A stretch of DNA of 34,184 bases from CAZXIC01 sp964640195 (GCA_964640195.1 CAZXIC010000010.1:1-34184); one strand, 5' to 3'; shown: positions 7,019 through 15,760, numbered from the stretch's first letter. Made by a program: numbers and translations. Notes: a model not told the origin generated them from the sequence alone.

Positions 7019-8704
7019 GTGCAACCACCCATCTGTGGAAACGGCATCTGCGAACGGGGAGAAGACCAGCCAGGAACGGCAACTTACTGCCCGCAGGACT
7101 GCATGCCAGAGACTGGGACAATCAACGGATATGTGCGAGACGGGACAGGAGACGGAGTAGAGTTCGCAACTGTTTCATTGATGATGGAGGATTATACGGT
7201 AATAAGGAGTGAAATAACGCGGTTTGACGGCTACTACAGATTTGAGGAAGTGCCAACAAGAAGTTACGCAATGAAGGCTGAAAAGGAAGGGTATAGCAAG
7301 TCGCACAAATTCCAAATCATTGTAAAAAGCGGTAAAACGACAATGGTAAACTTTAAGATAAACAAGGAATTCTGCGGGGACGGCATCTGCCAGCCAGGCG
7401 AAAATTGGGAGAACTGCCCAGAAGACTGCAGGAAGCCAGAGTGCGTTGAAGCAAAATACTACGAAGGCCAAACAATCAAAGAGCTTGAGGGGGCAGGAGC
7501 TTACGCTGGGCAGGAGCTTTACATATTGTTTGCTGCTGTGACCCAGCCTCTGTCCTCGGAAAGCTATAGTGGGCGTTTCGAGCTCCATAAGATGAGCGGC
7601 GGCATGATCGACACGCAGACAGTGCTGCCCATGACAGAACTCAGCGAAACGTTTGTTGACGCTAAGGGAAACCTTGCGCTTAAAACATACGTGCTGGTGC
7701 ATTTTATTTCAGTAGACCCTACGACCCAACGGGGCTTTGCTCTGATTGAGGTATGCGAGCCCATAACCGCGCCAGAGGCAATAAAATTCGAAGAAGGCTC
7801 AACAATAACAGGGCTTATTGGAAGAGGCAAATACAAAGGGCAGGGAATGGTAGTAAAGCTAGACAAAGTAACTCTCTATGGCTCACTTCCCGACATGATT
7901 CAAGCGAGATTTGAATTGTACGATTCAAAGAACAATTTGGTTGACAGCCAAACACTAAAGGCGGGCAAATATCTAAATGAAAACTTTGTTGACAGCACAG
8001 GAGAATACGCGCTGGCAACAGAGGTATACATATCAAACATCCCTGCAGATGCAAACACCGTACAACGGACGGTTGAAGTCACAATACCAGAAGTTTATAG
8101 TGAAGGGGAAACAATAATCGGCTTGCAAGGGGCAGGGAATTACGCTGGGGCGGAAATGTCCGTAGAAGTGGCAGCCGTAGCCCAGCCATACCCTGCTGGC
8201 TCGTATCAAGCAAGGTTTGAGTTGTATGACCCAGACGGAAACCTTGTTGACCACCAAACCCTGAGTGAGGGAGTCTACCTGAACGAAAACTTCGTTGACT
8301 TGGCTGGATACTATGCGTTGGGCACAAAAGTCTATGTGTCAAAGATTGGCGTGGAGCCAGAAACATCAAAAGGAATGGTTGAAGTCACAATAGCAAACGA
8401 ATACAACGAAGGAGAAATAATAACAGCACTCAGAGGGATGGGAAACTATAGAGGGCAGGCAATGTCAGTAGGTCTTGTTTCAGTTATACAGCCAAGCCCT
8501 ACAGCGCTATATGCGGCAAGGTTTGAGTTAAACGACCAAGATAGCGGATTGGTTGACCAGCAGACACTTGGCATGGGAACCTACCTCAATGAAAACTTCG
8601 TTGACCATGCAGGGCAATATGCCATGGCATCGGAGGTATATGTATCAAAGATATACGTAGATGGAGCATCGGCAAAGGGGATAGTTGAAATCAAATTCGG
8701 CTGA
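6953..8704 (+). CDS. Surface lipoprotein with Cys-rich motifs and four tandem ~100-aa repeats
   Basis: 583 aa, probably lipid-anchored outside the cell. A signal peptide with lipobox ALSGC (Cys about 22) is followed by CGNGICERGE...CPQDC (about 28-50). Next is a carboxypeptidase-regulatory-like beta domain (about 54-138: INGYVRDGTGDGVEFATVSL...FDGYYRFEEVP), then CGDGICQPGENWENCPEDC (about 142-160). Four repeats follow (about 167-583) with pattern EGxTIxGLxGxGxYxGQ...ARFELYD...LVDxQTL...YLNENFVD...VYVSKI. I do not recognise the repeat; it looks like an all-beta surface module. The TTG start is chosen because it begins the identical block and follows a Shine-Dalgarno sequence. The next gene is a diverged relative carrying one such repeat. 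Binding, adhesion or cell-envelope roles are inference. Confidence 0.85.
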   Translation: MDSKMLFVLVLASVAFVALSGCVQPPICGNGICERGEDQPGTATYCPQDCMPETGTINGYVRDGTGDGVEFATVSLMMEDYTVIRSEITRFDGYYRFEEVPTRSYAMKAEKEGYSKSHKFQIIVKSGKTTMVNFKINKEFCGDGICQPGENWENCPEDCRKPECVEAKYYEGQTIKELEGAGAYAGQELYILFAAVTQPLSSESYSGRFELHKMSGGMIDTQTVLPMTELSETFVDAKGNLALKTYVLVHFISVDPTTQRGFALIEVCEPITAPEAIKFEEGSTITGLIGRGKYKGQGMVVKLDKVTLYGSLPDMIQARFELYDSKNNLVDSQTLKAGKYLNENFVDSTGEYALATEVYISNIPADANTVQRTVEVTIPEVYSEGETIIGLQGAGNYAGAEMSVEVAAVAQPYPAGSYQARFELYDPDGNLVDHQTLSEGVYLNENFVDLAGYYALGTKVYVSKIGVEPETSKGMVEVTIANEYNEGEIITALRGMGNYRGQAMSVGLVSVIQPSPTALYAARFELNDQDSGLVDQQTLGMGTYLNENFVDHAGQYAMASEVYVSKIYVDGASAKGIVEIKFG

Positions 8705-8730
8705 GAAGCAGCTGTCCAGTAAAAAGAAAT

Positions 8731-8756
8731 CCTTCCCTTTTTTCCTTTTTTATTTA
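8731..8756 (+). terminator. T-rich terminator after lipoprotein gene 1
   Basis: Several T-runs (CCCTTTTTTCCTTTTTTATTT) lie 30-50 nt after the stop codon. There is no strong hairpin. This is the usual form of archaeal termination signals. Confidence 0.5.
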
Positions 8757-8773
8757 CCTAGGCTAAAGGAAGA

Positions 8774-8782
8774 TTTTTATAT
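8774..8782 (+). promoter_or_regulatory. TATA box of lipoprotein gene 2
   Basis: TTTTTATAT is followed by a short leader with the Shine-Dalgarno sequence AGGAGGGG (8818-8825), 4 nt before the TTG at 8830. The gene therefore has its own promoter despite being next to its relative. Confidence 0.55.
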
Positions 8783-8825
8783 GACTTGATTAACTAAGTA
8801 TTTCAGCACTAAAAAATAGGAGGGG

Positions 8826-8895
8826 TTTTTTGGACAGCAAAATGCTTTTTGTTTTGGTTCTTGCTTCAGTTGCCTTTGTTGCTTTAAGTGGCTGC
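8826..8895 (+). repeat. 70-bp perfect direct repeat, copy 2 (lipoprotein signal peptide)
   Basis: Same 70 bp as 6949-7018. Identity ends exactly at the lipobox Cys codon. Confidence 0.95.
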
Positions 8896-10614
8896 ATTGA
8901 ACCGCCAGTATGTGGAAACGGAGTATGCGAAATAGGGGAAGACGCGGTAAACTGCCCGCAGGACTGCAGCACAGCAGTCTGCGGCAACGGCATCTGCGAG
9001 CCGCCGGAAACAGCGCAAAGCTGCCCGCAGGACTGCGGAGACCAGACCAAGGGCGACCTGGAGGCAACTGTAATTGACAGCCTTACAAAAGAGCCTATTG
9101 CAGGAGCAGAGGTCACAGCAACCTCAGGCGGCTATGTGAATACAATGAAAACAGACAGCAAAGGAATAGCGCTATTCATATTCCTGAACCCGGGGAAATA
9201 CACAGTAACAGCAAGCAAGGAAGGTTACACAGAAGCAGTAACAGAAGTAGGCGGCGTCACAATCAAGCCAGGGGAAATAGAGAAAATCACGCTTGAACTG
9301 ACTCCAACTATAATAGAATTCGATGAAATCGCAATCGGAGACAATGCAATAGAATACGCTGACAGGGACGGCATTGAAAGGAGTGTACCCTTTGCCATGA
9401 AATTGGATAATTCCTTTTCTGAATCAATTTTTATAGTTGCAGGAGGGGTGTTCTATTATAGGTGCAGCCAAAAGGACATTTTTGTTACAGCAAGAATTGG
9501 GGATTACCTCAACGGCTATAAAATCAACCTAAATGACTCAATTATACAAACAGATGAAGGCCTGATTGACTTAAATTCCCTCAAAGAAGGAGACCCGCTC
9601 TATTTTGGGGGGGGCCAATTCGACTTCTCTGCATTCGTTCCCTCTTTCAACATAACTGTCTTGGCAGACGGCAACTGCGAGTTCAGCTCACAGCCATTCC
9701 ACAGTGCAGACTACCTGCGAATAAACGGGGTAAAACCGCTAAACAATACAGTGTACTATGATGACGATGACAGTGAAAGGGACCCGACACTGCCGCTGAA
9801 TGTAACAGATGGTTTTCAGGCTGACACGTACAACTATAGGGTGTACCTAGAGAAAGCAAGCGTAGCAGACGGCGATATTTGGCTGATACTGGATGAACAA
9901 CAGCTTTCAACAGAGAAGGGCAAAACAGTTTTCTTCAATGGAACAGATACAACAGAGAGCGGGAGCATTGACAGAGAATACTACTGGCCTGATAATACAG
10001 ACTTTGGCAACGATGCTGGAGATAACAGCTTTCTTACTGCACAGTTCAGCGTAGAAGAGAATGACAGCACAATCGATGTAATGGTTGACACTGCAACAGA
10101 CGATACAGTTGTTTTCCCAAACGACATGCTTAGCTACTACATTGGCTGTGTTTACTACGACGATGGAGAATACATCAAATGCCAGGCTATGGAAACACAA
10201 TACCGCGAAGGGGATACAATAAAGGGCTTAAGAGGCGCAGGAAAATACGCTGGACAGGAGATGTCGATAAATATAGCTGCAATCATACGACAGCCCACGT
10301 ATCACGAAGCAAGGTTGGAGTTATATGACGCAAAGGACAATCTGGTTGACGTGCAGACAGTAGGGCAGGGCACCTACCTCAATTATGCATTCACTGACCA
10401 GTTTGGCAACTATGCCCTAGGCACGCCTTTACGGGTGATGCGCATTGGCGAAGACCCGTCAAGGGAAGAGTTCATCAAAATCCTAAATCTAGAGGAAACA
10501 GCAACAACTGCTTTCGGCAGCAAAATAACTGTTGAAGTCGGCAAAACTGCAACAGTGGAGATTCCATTTGCTGGAATAAGTCCAGGGCCTGGCGGCGGTG
10601 GCAATACGCCATAA
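8830..10614 (+). CDS. Surface lipoprotein 2, related to its upstream neighbour
   Basis: 594 aa. It has the same signal peptide and lipobox as lipoprotein 1 (identical at DNA level). Two Cys-rich motifs follow (CGNGVCEIGEDAVNCPQDC about 28-46, CGNGICEPPETAQSCPQDC about 51-69). Next is a carboxypeptidase-regulatory-like domain (about 75-155: IDSLTKEPIAGAEVTA...LNPGKYTVTASKEGY). A middle region of about 300 residues that I do not recognise is rich in Asp and aromatic residues. One copy of the repeat module follows (about 455-553, YREGDTIKGLRGAGKYAGQ), then a Gly/Pro-rich tail. The single module against four in the neighbour points to repeat expansion or loss. Likely outer-surface location; function unknown. 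Confidence 0.83.
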   Translation: MDSKMLFVLVLASVAFVALSGCIEPPVCGNGVCEIGEDAVNCPQDCSTAVCGNGICEPPETAQSCPQDCGDQTKGDLEATVIDSLTKEPIAGAEVTATSGGYVNTMKTDSKGIALFIFLNPGKYTVTASKEGYTEAVTEVGGVTIKPGEIEKITLELTPTIIEFDEIAIGDNAIEYADRDGIERSVPFAMKLDNSFSESIFIVAGGVFYYRCSQKDIFVTARIGDYLNGYKINLNDSIIQTDEGLIDLNSLKEGDPLYFGGGQFDFSAFVPSFNITVLADGNCEFSSQPFHSADYLRINGVKPLNNTVYYDDDDSERDPTLPLNVTDGFQADTYNYRVYLEKASVADGDIWLILDEQQLSTEKGKTVFFNGTDTTESGSIDREYYWPDNTDFGNDAGDNSFLTAQFSVEENDSTIDVMVDTATDDTVVFPNDMLSYYIGCVYYDDGEYIKCQAMETQYREGDTIKGLRGAGKYAGQEMSINIAAIIRQPTYHEARLELYDAKDNLVDVQTVGQGTYLNYAFTDQFGNYALGTPLRVMRIGEDPSREEFIKILNLEETATTAFGSKITVEVGKTATVEIPFAGISPGPGGGGNTP

Positions 10615-10638
10615 TCCAGAAATCAGATAAAAAGCCGC

Positions 10639-10667
10639 CTTTTTCCTTTTTTTATTTTCTTTCTTTT
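10639..10667 (+). terminator. T-rich terminator after lipoprotein gene 2
   Basis: Dense T-runs (CTTTTTCCTTTTTTTATTTT) begin about 25 nt after the stop codon and end just before the leuS promoter. Confidence 0.5.
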
Positions 10668-10676
10668 ACGCAAGCA

Positions 10677-10683
10677 TTTAAAA
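10677..10683 (+). promoter_or_regulatory. TATA box of leuS
   Basis: TTTAAAA lies 26-32 nt upstream of the leuS ATG. No Shine-Dalgarno sequence is seen, so the mRNA is probably leaderless. Confidence 0.5.
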
Positions 10684-10708
10684 CTGTTTTTTCTATTGGT
10701 TTTCTAGT

Positions 10709-13402
10709 ATGTCTTACAATCCTTCTGCAATTGAAAGGAAATGGCAGTCACGCTGGGAAAAGAAGAAGGCGTTCCAGGCAAAGGAAGCCAAGGGCAAGAG
10801 AAAGTACTATGTCCTTGAGATGTTCCCCTATCCCAGCGGAAAGCTGCACATGGGGCATGTAAGGAACTATGCAATAGGCGATGCGGCAGCGCGCTTCAAG
10901 AGAATGCAGGGCTTTAACGTGCTCTATCCCATGGGCTATGACGCGCTTGGCTTGCCAGCAGAGAACGCTGCGATAAAGCACGGCGTGAACCCGCGCAAGT
11001 GGACCTGGGACAGGATTAATGAGATGCAGGCACAGCAGAAAAGGCTTGGATTCAGCTATGACTGGAGCAGAATGGTTGCAACCTGCGAGCCCTCTTACTA
11101 CAAATGGAACCAGTGGTTTTTCCTGCAATTGCTCAAGAAAGGGCTTGCCTACAAGGCAAAGGCAAAGAGCAACTGGTGCAGCTCTTGCAAGACAGTGCTT
11201 GCAAACGAGCAGGTTTCCGAAGGGAAATGCTGGAGGTGCAAAAGCGAAGTGGAACAGCGTGAGTTTGACCAGTGGTTCTTCAAAATAACGGCTTATGCTG
11301 AGGAGCTGCTTGCTGACCTTGAAAAGCTTGCTGAATGGCCCCCGAGGGTTAAGGCGATGCAGCGCAACTGGATTGGGAAAAGCAGCGGCATTGAAGTGCA
11401 CTTCAAGGAAAAAGACACTGGGGAGATATTCTCCACTTTTACCACAAGACCCGACACTCTTTTCGGGGTAACTTTTGTTGCGTTCGCGCCGGAGCACCCG
11501 AAAGTAATGCAGCTTGTCAAGGGAACAGGGCTTGAAGCTGATGTCAAGCGGTTCGTTGAAGAGGTGAGGGGCGAAACACTGATTGACAGGCTTGCCGAGG
11601 GAAAGGAAAAAAGGGGAATCTTCCTCGGGAAATACGCTGTAAACCCAGTGAACAACGAGGTTGTGCCGATTTTTGCAGCAGACTTTGCAGTGCTTGAATA
11701 CGGAACAGGAATGGTTATGTGCGTTCCTGCCCACGACCAGAGGGATTTCCTTTTCGCGGAAAAATACGAGCTGCAGCGAAAGGTCGTGATACAGCCGAAA
11801 GAAAAACCGATTGACGCTTTTTCGATGGAGCGCGCTTTCGTTGACGAAGGGGTCCTTGTCAACAGCGGGCAGTTTGACGGATTGGGCAATCTTGAAGCGA
11901 TTGAAAAAATAAGCGACTGGCTTGAGAAAAAAAAGCTTGGAAAGCGCAGCACGAACTACAAGCTGCGGGACTGGCTTATTTCAAGGCAGCGCTACTGGGG
12001 GACGCCAATCCCTGTTGTTTACTGCGAAAAGTGCGGCACTGTGCCTGTTCCAGAGAAGGATTTGCCTGTCATGCTGCCCGAGAAAGCGGTTTTTTCAGGA
12101 GAGGGGAACCCGCTTGACAAGGTGAAAAGCTTTGTTGAAGCAAGATGCCCGAAATGCGGCGGAAAGGCGAGAAGGGAAACAGACACGATGGACACTTTTG
12201 TGGACAGCAGCTGGTATTTCCTGCGCTACTGCTCACCGAGAGAGAAGAAAGCAATGTTCGGGAAAAAGGCTGCTTCCTACTGGATGCCGGTTGACCAGTA
12301 CATTGGCGGCATAGAGCACGCGATAATGCATCTCCTGTATGCGCGCTTCTTCATAAAAGCATTGAGGGACCTGGGGCTTCTTTCCTTTGGCGAGCCGTTC
12401 ACGCGGCTGCTGACCCAAGGAATGGTTCTGAAAGAAGGCAAGGTAATGAGCAAGAGCGCCGGCAATGTCGTTGACCCGAGTGCAATAATTGAGAAATTCG
12501 GCGCTGATACAGCCAGGACATTTATTCTCAGCGTGAGCCTTCCGACAAAGGAGCTTGAATGGGATGACAAAGGCGCGCACTCAACTTCAAGGTTCCTGCA
12601 GAGGCTTTTTCGTTTTGTAAAAGAAAACAGGAAAAAAATGGGAAACGGGAGAATTGCTACCGGGAAGCTTGCCTCAGCTGACAGGCTGCTGCTCAGCAAG
12701 ACGCATAGGGTAATAGGAAAGGTGACAGAGCAGATGCAAGCGTTTGAATTCAATTTTGCATTGAACAGCATTGCAAGGCTGTTCAAGGCAGTGCAGAAGG
12801 AAGAGAAGCCTGACAAAAACGTCCTTGGGTTTGCTGTGAGAACGCTTGTCCTGCTGCTTTCGCCTTTTGCGCCGCACTTGTGCGAAGAGTTGTGGGAAAT
12901 GCTCGGCGGGAAAAGCCTTGTCAGCCGTGCCAAGTGGCCTGTTGCAGAAAAAAAGCTGATTGACAGGAAGGCTGAGCAGGTGGAGGAATTCATAGAGCAG
13001 ATAAAAGAGGATGTGCGCAGCATCCAGCAGCTTGCGAAGATTGATGAGCCTAGGCGAATTGTTTTCTTTACCGCTCCCAAATGGAAGTGGAAAGCAGCGG
13101 GGATTGCAGCAAGGGCATGCGAGGGAAAGCCTGATGCTGGAGCAGTGATTAAGGCACTGATGCAGGACCCTGAGATAAGGAAACAAGGAAAGGAAGCTGA
13201 GGGCTTTGCAAAGGCGCTTGCTGCAAGGGTAACGGAACTGCGGGATTCACAGAAAATAGACGAGTTCTCTGCACTGAACGAAGCAAAGCAGGCTTTGGGA
13301 AAGGAATTCGGGTGCATGGTTGAGATTCAGAAAGCAGAACGTTCAGCGCACCCAAAGGCAAGGAACGCTATGCCCCTCAAGCCGGCTATTTTCATGGAAT
13401 AG
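10709..13402 (+). CDS. leuS: Leucyl-tRNA synthetase, bacterial-type body with archaeal-like C-terminus
   Basis: Charges tRNA-Leu; class I, 897 aa. HIGH motif HMGH at 47-50; a zinc knuckle (CSSCK...CWRCK, about 157-180); CP1 editing domain with TFTTRPDTLFGVT and GTGMVMCVPAHDQRD; second Cys pair set (CEKCG...CPKCG); RETDTMDTFVDSSWYFLRY; KMSKS motif KVMSKS at 578-583. These motifs and their order are those of bacterial LeuRS. From about residue 755 the sequence instead resembles the C-terminal part of archaeal LeuRS (EFIEQIKEDVRSIQQLAKI, FFTAPKWKWKA, DPEIRKQGKEA, AMPLKPAIFME). The usual bacterial C-terminal domain is absent. The reading frame is unbroken. It is convergent with argS, 10 bp apart. 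Confidence 0.96.
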   Translation: MSYNPSAIERKWQSRWEKKKAFQAKEAKGKRKYYVLEMFPYPSGKLHMGHVRNYAIGDAAARFKRMQGFNVLYPMGYDALGLPAENAAIKHGVNPRKWTWDRINEMQAQQKRLGFSYDWSRMVATCEPSYYKWNQWFFLQLLKKGLAYKAKAKSNWCSSCKTVLANEQVSEGKCWRCKSEVEQREFDQWFFKITAYAEELLADLEKLAEWPPRVKAMQRNWIGKSSGIEVHFKEKDTGEIFSTFTTRPDTLFGVTFVAFAPEHPKVMQLVKGTGLEADVKRFVEEVRGETLIDRLAEGKEKRGIFLGKYAVNPVNNEVVPIFAADFAVLEYGTGMVMCVPAHDQRDFLFAEKYELQRKVVIQPKEKPIDAFSMERAFVDEGVLVNSGQFDGLGNLEAIEKISDWLEKKKLGKRSTNYKLRDWLISRQRYWGTPIPVVYCEKCGTVPVPEKDLPVMLPEKAVFSGEGNPLDKVKSFVEARCPKCGGKARRETDTMDTFVDSSWYFLRYCSPREKKAMFGKKAASYWMPVDQYIGGIEHAIMHLLYARFFIKALRDLGLLSFGEPFTRLLTQGMVLKEGKVMSKSAGNVVDPSAIIEKFGADTARTFILSVSLPTKELEWDDKGAHSTSRFLQRLFRFVKENRKKMGNGRIATGKLASADRLLLSKTHRVIGKVTEQMQAFEFNFALNSIARLFKAVQKEEKPDKNVLGFAVRTLVLLLSPFAPHLCEELWEMLGGKSLVSRAKWPVAEKKLIDRKAEQVEEFIEQIKEDVRSIQQLAKIDEPRRIVFFTAPKWKWKAAGIAARACEGKPDAGAVIKALMQDPEIRKQGKEAEGFAKALAARVTELRDSQKIDEFSALNEAKQALGKEFGCMVEIQKAERSAHPKARNAMPLKPAIFME

Positions 13403-13412
13403 GGGCACTCAG

Positions 13413-15137
13413 CTACATTCTCTCTATAGCCTCAATGTTAAGCAGCTGCAACCCGTTGCGCAGCACCTGCGCTGTTGCCTGCACCAGCGCGAGCCTTTCC
13501 TTGCGCAGCTCTACGCTCTCTGCCTGCAGCACGGGATTCTTGTGGTAGAAGGTGTTGAATGCCTCTGCTGTTTCTATAAGGAACCGGCAGAGCACGTGCG
13601 GGCTAAGCACGGCAATGCTTTTTTGCACTATTGCAGGGAAATCGCTCAGCAGCTTGACAAGCTGCTTCTCTTCGCCTGACACCAAGCGGTTGAAATGCAG
13701 GCGCTGCAGGCTGATTCTTTTGGCTTTCCTTATGATGCTTTTTGCCCTTGCATAAGTGTACTGCAAGTAGGGCCCCGTTTCGCCCTCAAAGGAAATGCTT
13801 TCCTCAGGGTCAAACAAGAGGTCTTTTTGTATAGAGATGCGAAGCATGTGGAACTTTATTGCTGCAAGGGCAATCGCCTTTGCCCTTTTCTGCAGCTGTT
13901 TTTTCGGAATTTTTTTATCGCGCTTTAGGATCTCTTCCTCTGCCAGCCCCTTCATTTCGCTTATGAGGTCATCTGCATCCACTGTCCTGCCCTCCCTGCT
14001 CTTCAGCTTTCCCTCAGGGAGGCAAACCATCCCGTAGCTGAGGTGCCTGCATTTTTTTGCCCAACCAAAGCCCAAAAGCTCGAAAATCTTGAACAGCTGC
14101 CTGAAGTAAAGGTTCTGCTCACTTGCAACAACCCAGAGGCTTTCATCCAGCCTGAATTTTTCAAACTTGTGTTTGGTCAGAGCCAAATCGTTTGTGATGT
14201 AGATTGCAGTGCCGTCAGAACGCAGGACTGTCTTGTCAGGCAAGCCGTATTTTTCAAGCCTTGCAAGCAAAGCGCCTTCATCGTTCCTGCTGAACACTCC
14301 TCTTTTCCTTCCCTCCTCTATCAACGGCTTTGCCTTGTAGTAGAACTGCGATTCAAAAAACCATTTATCAAAGCTTGAGCCAAATTCACTGTATGTTTCC
14401 CTGAACCCCTGCAAAACCCACTTGTTCATTTTCTTCCACAGCGCCATTGTGCCCTTGTCTTTTTTCTCCCACTTGTTAAGCAGAGCGTATGCCTGCTTTT
14501 CCAAGGAAGGATCCTCGCCAGCTTTCCTGTTGTACAAAACATAGTACTTCCCGACGAAATGGTCTGGCTTCAGCCTGCTTTTCTTCGGGCTATCGCCCTT
14601 CCCAAACAGCTTGAATGCAAGCATGCTCTTGCATATGTGGATTCCCCTGTCGTTGACAAGGTTTGCCTTCAGGACAGTTGCGCCCGAGGCTTCAAAAATG
14701 TTTGCGAGCGCCATTCCGACGCTGTCGTTGCGCAAGTGCCCGATGTGCAGGGGCTTGTTCGTGTTCGGCGAAGAGTATTCAACCATCACGCGCTTTCCTT
14801 TTCCGCTCTTGCTTGCCCCATACCTTTCTTTTTCCTTCAGTATGCATTCCAGCGCTTGCCTTGCAACAGATTCCTTTTCCACAAAGAAGTTCAGGTAGGC
14901 AGCCTTTGCTTCGGCTTTTTCAACCCCTTGAGGCAGCCTGACCTTAACAGCAAGTTCTGCCGCAATCACTTCCGGGCTTTTCCCAAGCAGAGCTGCCAAT
15001 TTGAAGCAGGGAAAAGCAAGGTCGCCGAAGTCGGGTGTTGGCGGCTGCTCCAACAGCATTTCTATCTCGTCTTTCTTCATCTTCCCGTTGAGGGCAGATG
15101 CAAGCGCTTTCGCCACCTCTCCCCTGAATCCAGCCAT
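13413..15137 (-). CDS. argS: Arginyl-tRNA synthetase
   Basis: Charges tRNA-Arg; class I, 574 aa, a normal length. The N-terminal Add1-like domain (about 1-110) precedes VMVEYSSPNTNKPLHIGHLR with the HIGH sequence, LVNDRGIHICKSMLAF, and the KMSKS equivalent LKSREGRTV. The C-terminal DALR anticodon-binding domain starts near residue 450 and ends in LLNIEAIERM. A TATA-like TTAATAATAAC lies about 20-30 nt upstream of the ATG, so the transcript is probably leaderless. A tRNA-Arg(UCU) gene lies 0.7 kb upstream. Nothing unusual is seen in the catalytic motifs. Confidence 0.96.
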   Translation of the reverse strand: MAGFRGEVAKALASALNGKMKKDEIEMLLEQPPTPDFGDLAFPCFKLAALLGKSPEVIAAELAVKVRLPQGVEKAEAKAAYLNFFVEKESVARQALECILKEKERYGASKSGKGKRVMVEYSSPNTNKPLHIGHLRNDSVGMALANIFEASGATVLKANLVNDRGIHICKSMLAFKLFGKGDSPKKSRLKPDHFVGKYYVLYNRKAGEDPSLEKQAYALLNKWEKKDKGTMALWKKMNKWVLQGFRETYSEFGSSFDKWFFESQFYYKAKPLIEEGRKRGVFSRNDEGALLARLEKYGLPDKTVLRSDGTAIYITNDLALTKHKFEKFRLDESLWVVASEQNLYFRQLFKIFELLGFGWAKKCRHLSYGMVCLPEGKLKSREGRTVDADDLISEMKGLAEEEILKRDKKIPKKQLQKRAKAIALAAIKFHMLRISIQKDLLFDPEESISFEGETGPYLQYTYARAKSIIRKAKRISLQRLHFNRLVSGEEKQLVKLLSDFPAIVQKSIAVLSPHVLCRFLIETAEAFNTFYHKNPVLQAESVELRKERLALVQATAQVLRNGLQLLNIEAIERM

Positions 15138-15204
15138 AAAGAAAAGACCGTTATTATTAAGGGAAAGGAGTTAATTAACCTTTTTGCTCCTGCACAGTTC
15201 TGCG

Positions 15205-15656
15205 TTATTTTACCCTGGCTTCAAGCGCGGTTTCCCTGCAGTTTGGGAAGTGGACGCAGTTAACGCAGTCAGCCCAGACCTTTTGGGGAAGCTTTTCCTT
15301 TTTTACTGCCCTGAAGCCGTGTTTTTAAAAAATTGCGGGACAAACGTGAACGTGAAGACTTTTTCCAATCCAAGTTGTTTTGCCTCTGCAAGGCAGGCTT
15401 CCACCATCTCTTTCCCGAAGCCCCTGTCCTTGAACCTGGGCTTTACCGCAAGGCTACGTATTTCAGCAAGGTCATTCCAATAGATATGCAGCGCGCAGCA
15501 GCCGACAAACTTTCCATTGTGCTCTGCAACGAAAAAATCCCTGATGCTCTCGTACAACCGCATTATGCTTCTGTCCAGCAAAAGCCCTTTCCTAGCGTAC
15601 TTGGATAACAGGGTTTTGATGTCATCAACGTCCTGAATCCTCGCCTTCCTTATCAT
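15205..15656 (-). CDS. GNAT acetyltransferase, ArgA/N-acetylglutamate synthase-like, frameshifted
   Basis: A single-domain GNAT enzyme like the short N-acetylglutamate synthases: MIRKARIQDVDD, RDFFVAEHNGKFVGCCALHI, AEIRSLAVKPRFKDRGFGKEMV (acetyl-CoA loop), then KVFTFTFVPQFFK. In the first frame it stops soon after, at 15303. One base shift in the T/A homopolymer at 15322-15332 restores the expected end in another frame: HGFRAVKKEKLPQKVWADC, VNCVHFPNCRETALEARVK, stop at 15205. A single missing A would give FFKKHGFR. It is either a sequencing error or a recent mutation. The ATG at 15656 is chosen over an upstream one because a TATA box (15681-15687) sits 25-31 nt before it and homology begins there. 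Confidence 0.85.
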
Positions 15657-15680
15657 AATGAAATCACTTTCAAGGAATCT

Positions 15681-15687
15681 ATTTAAA
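15681..15687 (-). promoter_or_regulatory. TATA box of the GNAT gene
   Basis: Reads TTTAAAT on the minus strand, 25-31 nt before the ATG at 15656. It decides the start codon in favour of a leaderless transcript. Confidence 0.55.
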
Positions 15688-15699
15688 GCAATATTTTCC

Positions 15700-15760
15700 T
15701 GCTGCGAGCGAAGCGAGCATATCGGATTGCAAAGCAATCCGATTAATTCACCCTCGGAAT
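15700..15760. repeat. Cluster of short hairpins and a direct repeat
   Basis: This holds GCGAGCGAAGCGAGC (two GCGAGC units), a perfect 10-bp hairpin ATCGGATTGC-AAA-GCAATCCGAT (15720-15742), and CTCGG-aattt-gCCGAG just after. No coding content is seen. It lies between the GNAT promoter and the copied tRNA-Arg end, so it may be part of the same mobile or rearranged patch. Confidence 0.5.

Noticed and set aside
12277..13317. A 346-codon open frame antisense to leuS
   Set aside because: It mirrors the codon pattern of leuS and has composition, not family, features. The same holds for long antisense frames in alaS, the ABC permease, argS and trp genes.
15322..15332. Programmed -1 frameshifting in the GNAT gene
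   Set aside because: In the zero frame the codons are TTT AAA AAC, and slipping back one base would put a stop-like TAA in the slip site. A missing base is simpler.
15657..15737. N-terminal extension of the GNAT protein to 15737
   Set aside because: It crosses the TATA box and hairpins, and the family starts at MIRKARI.
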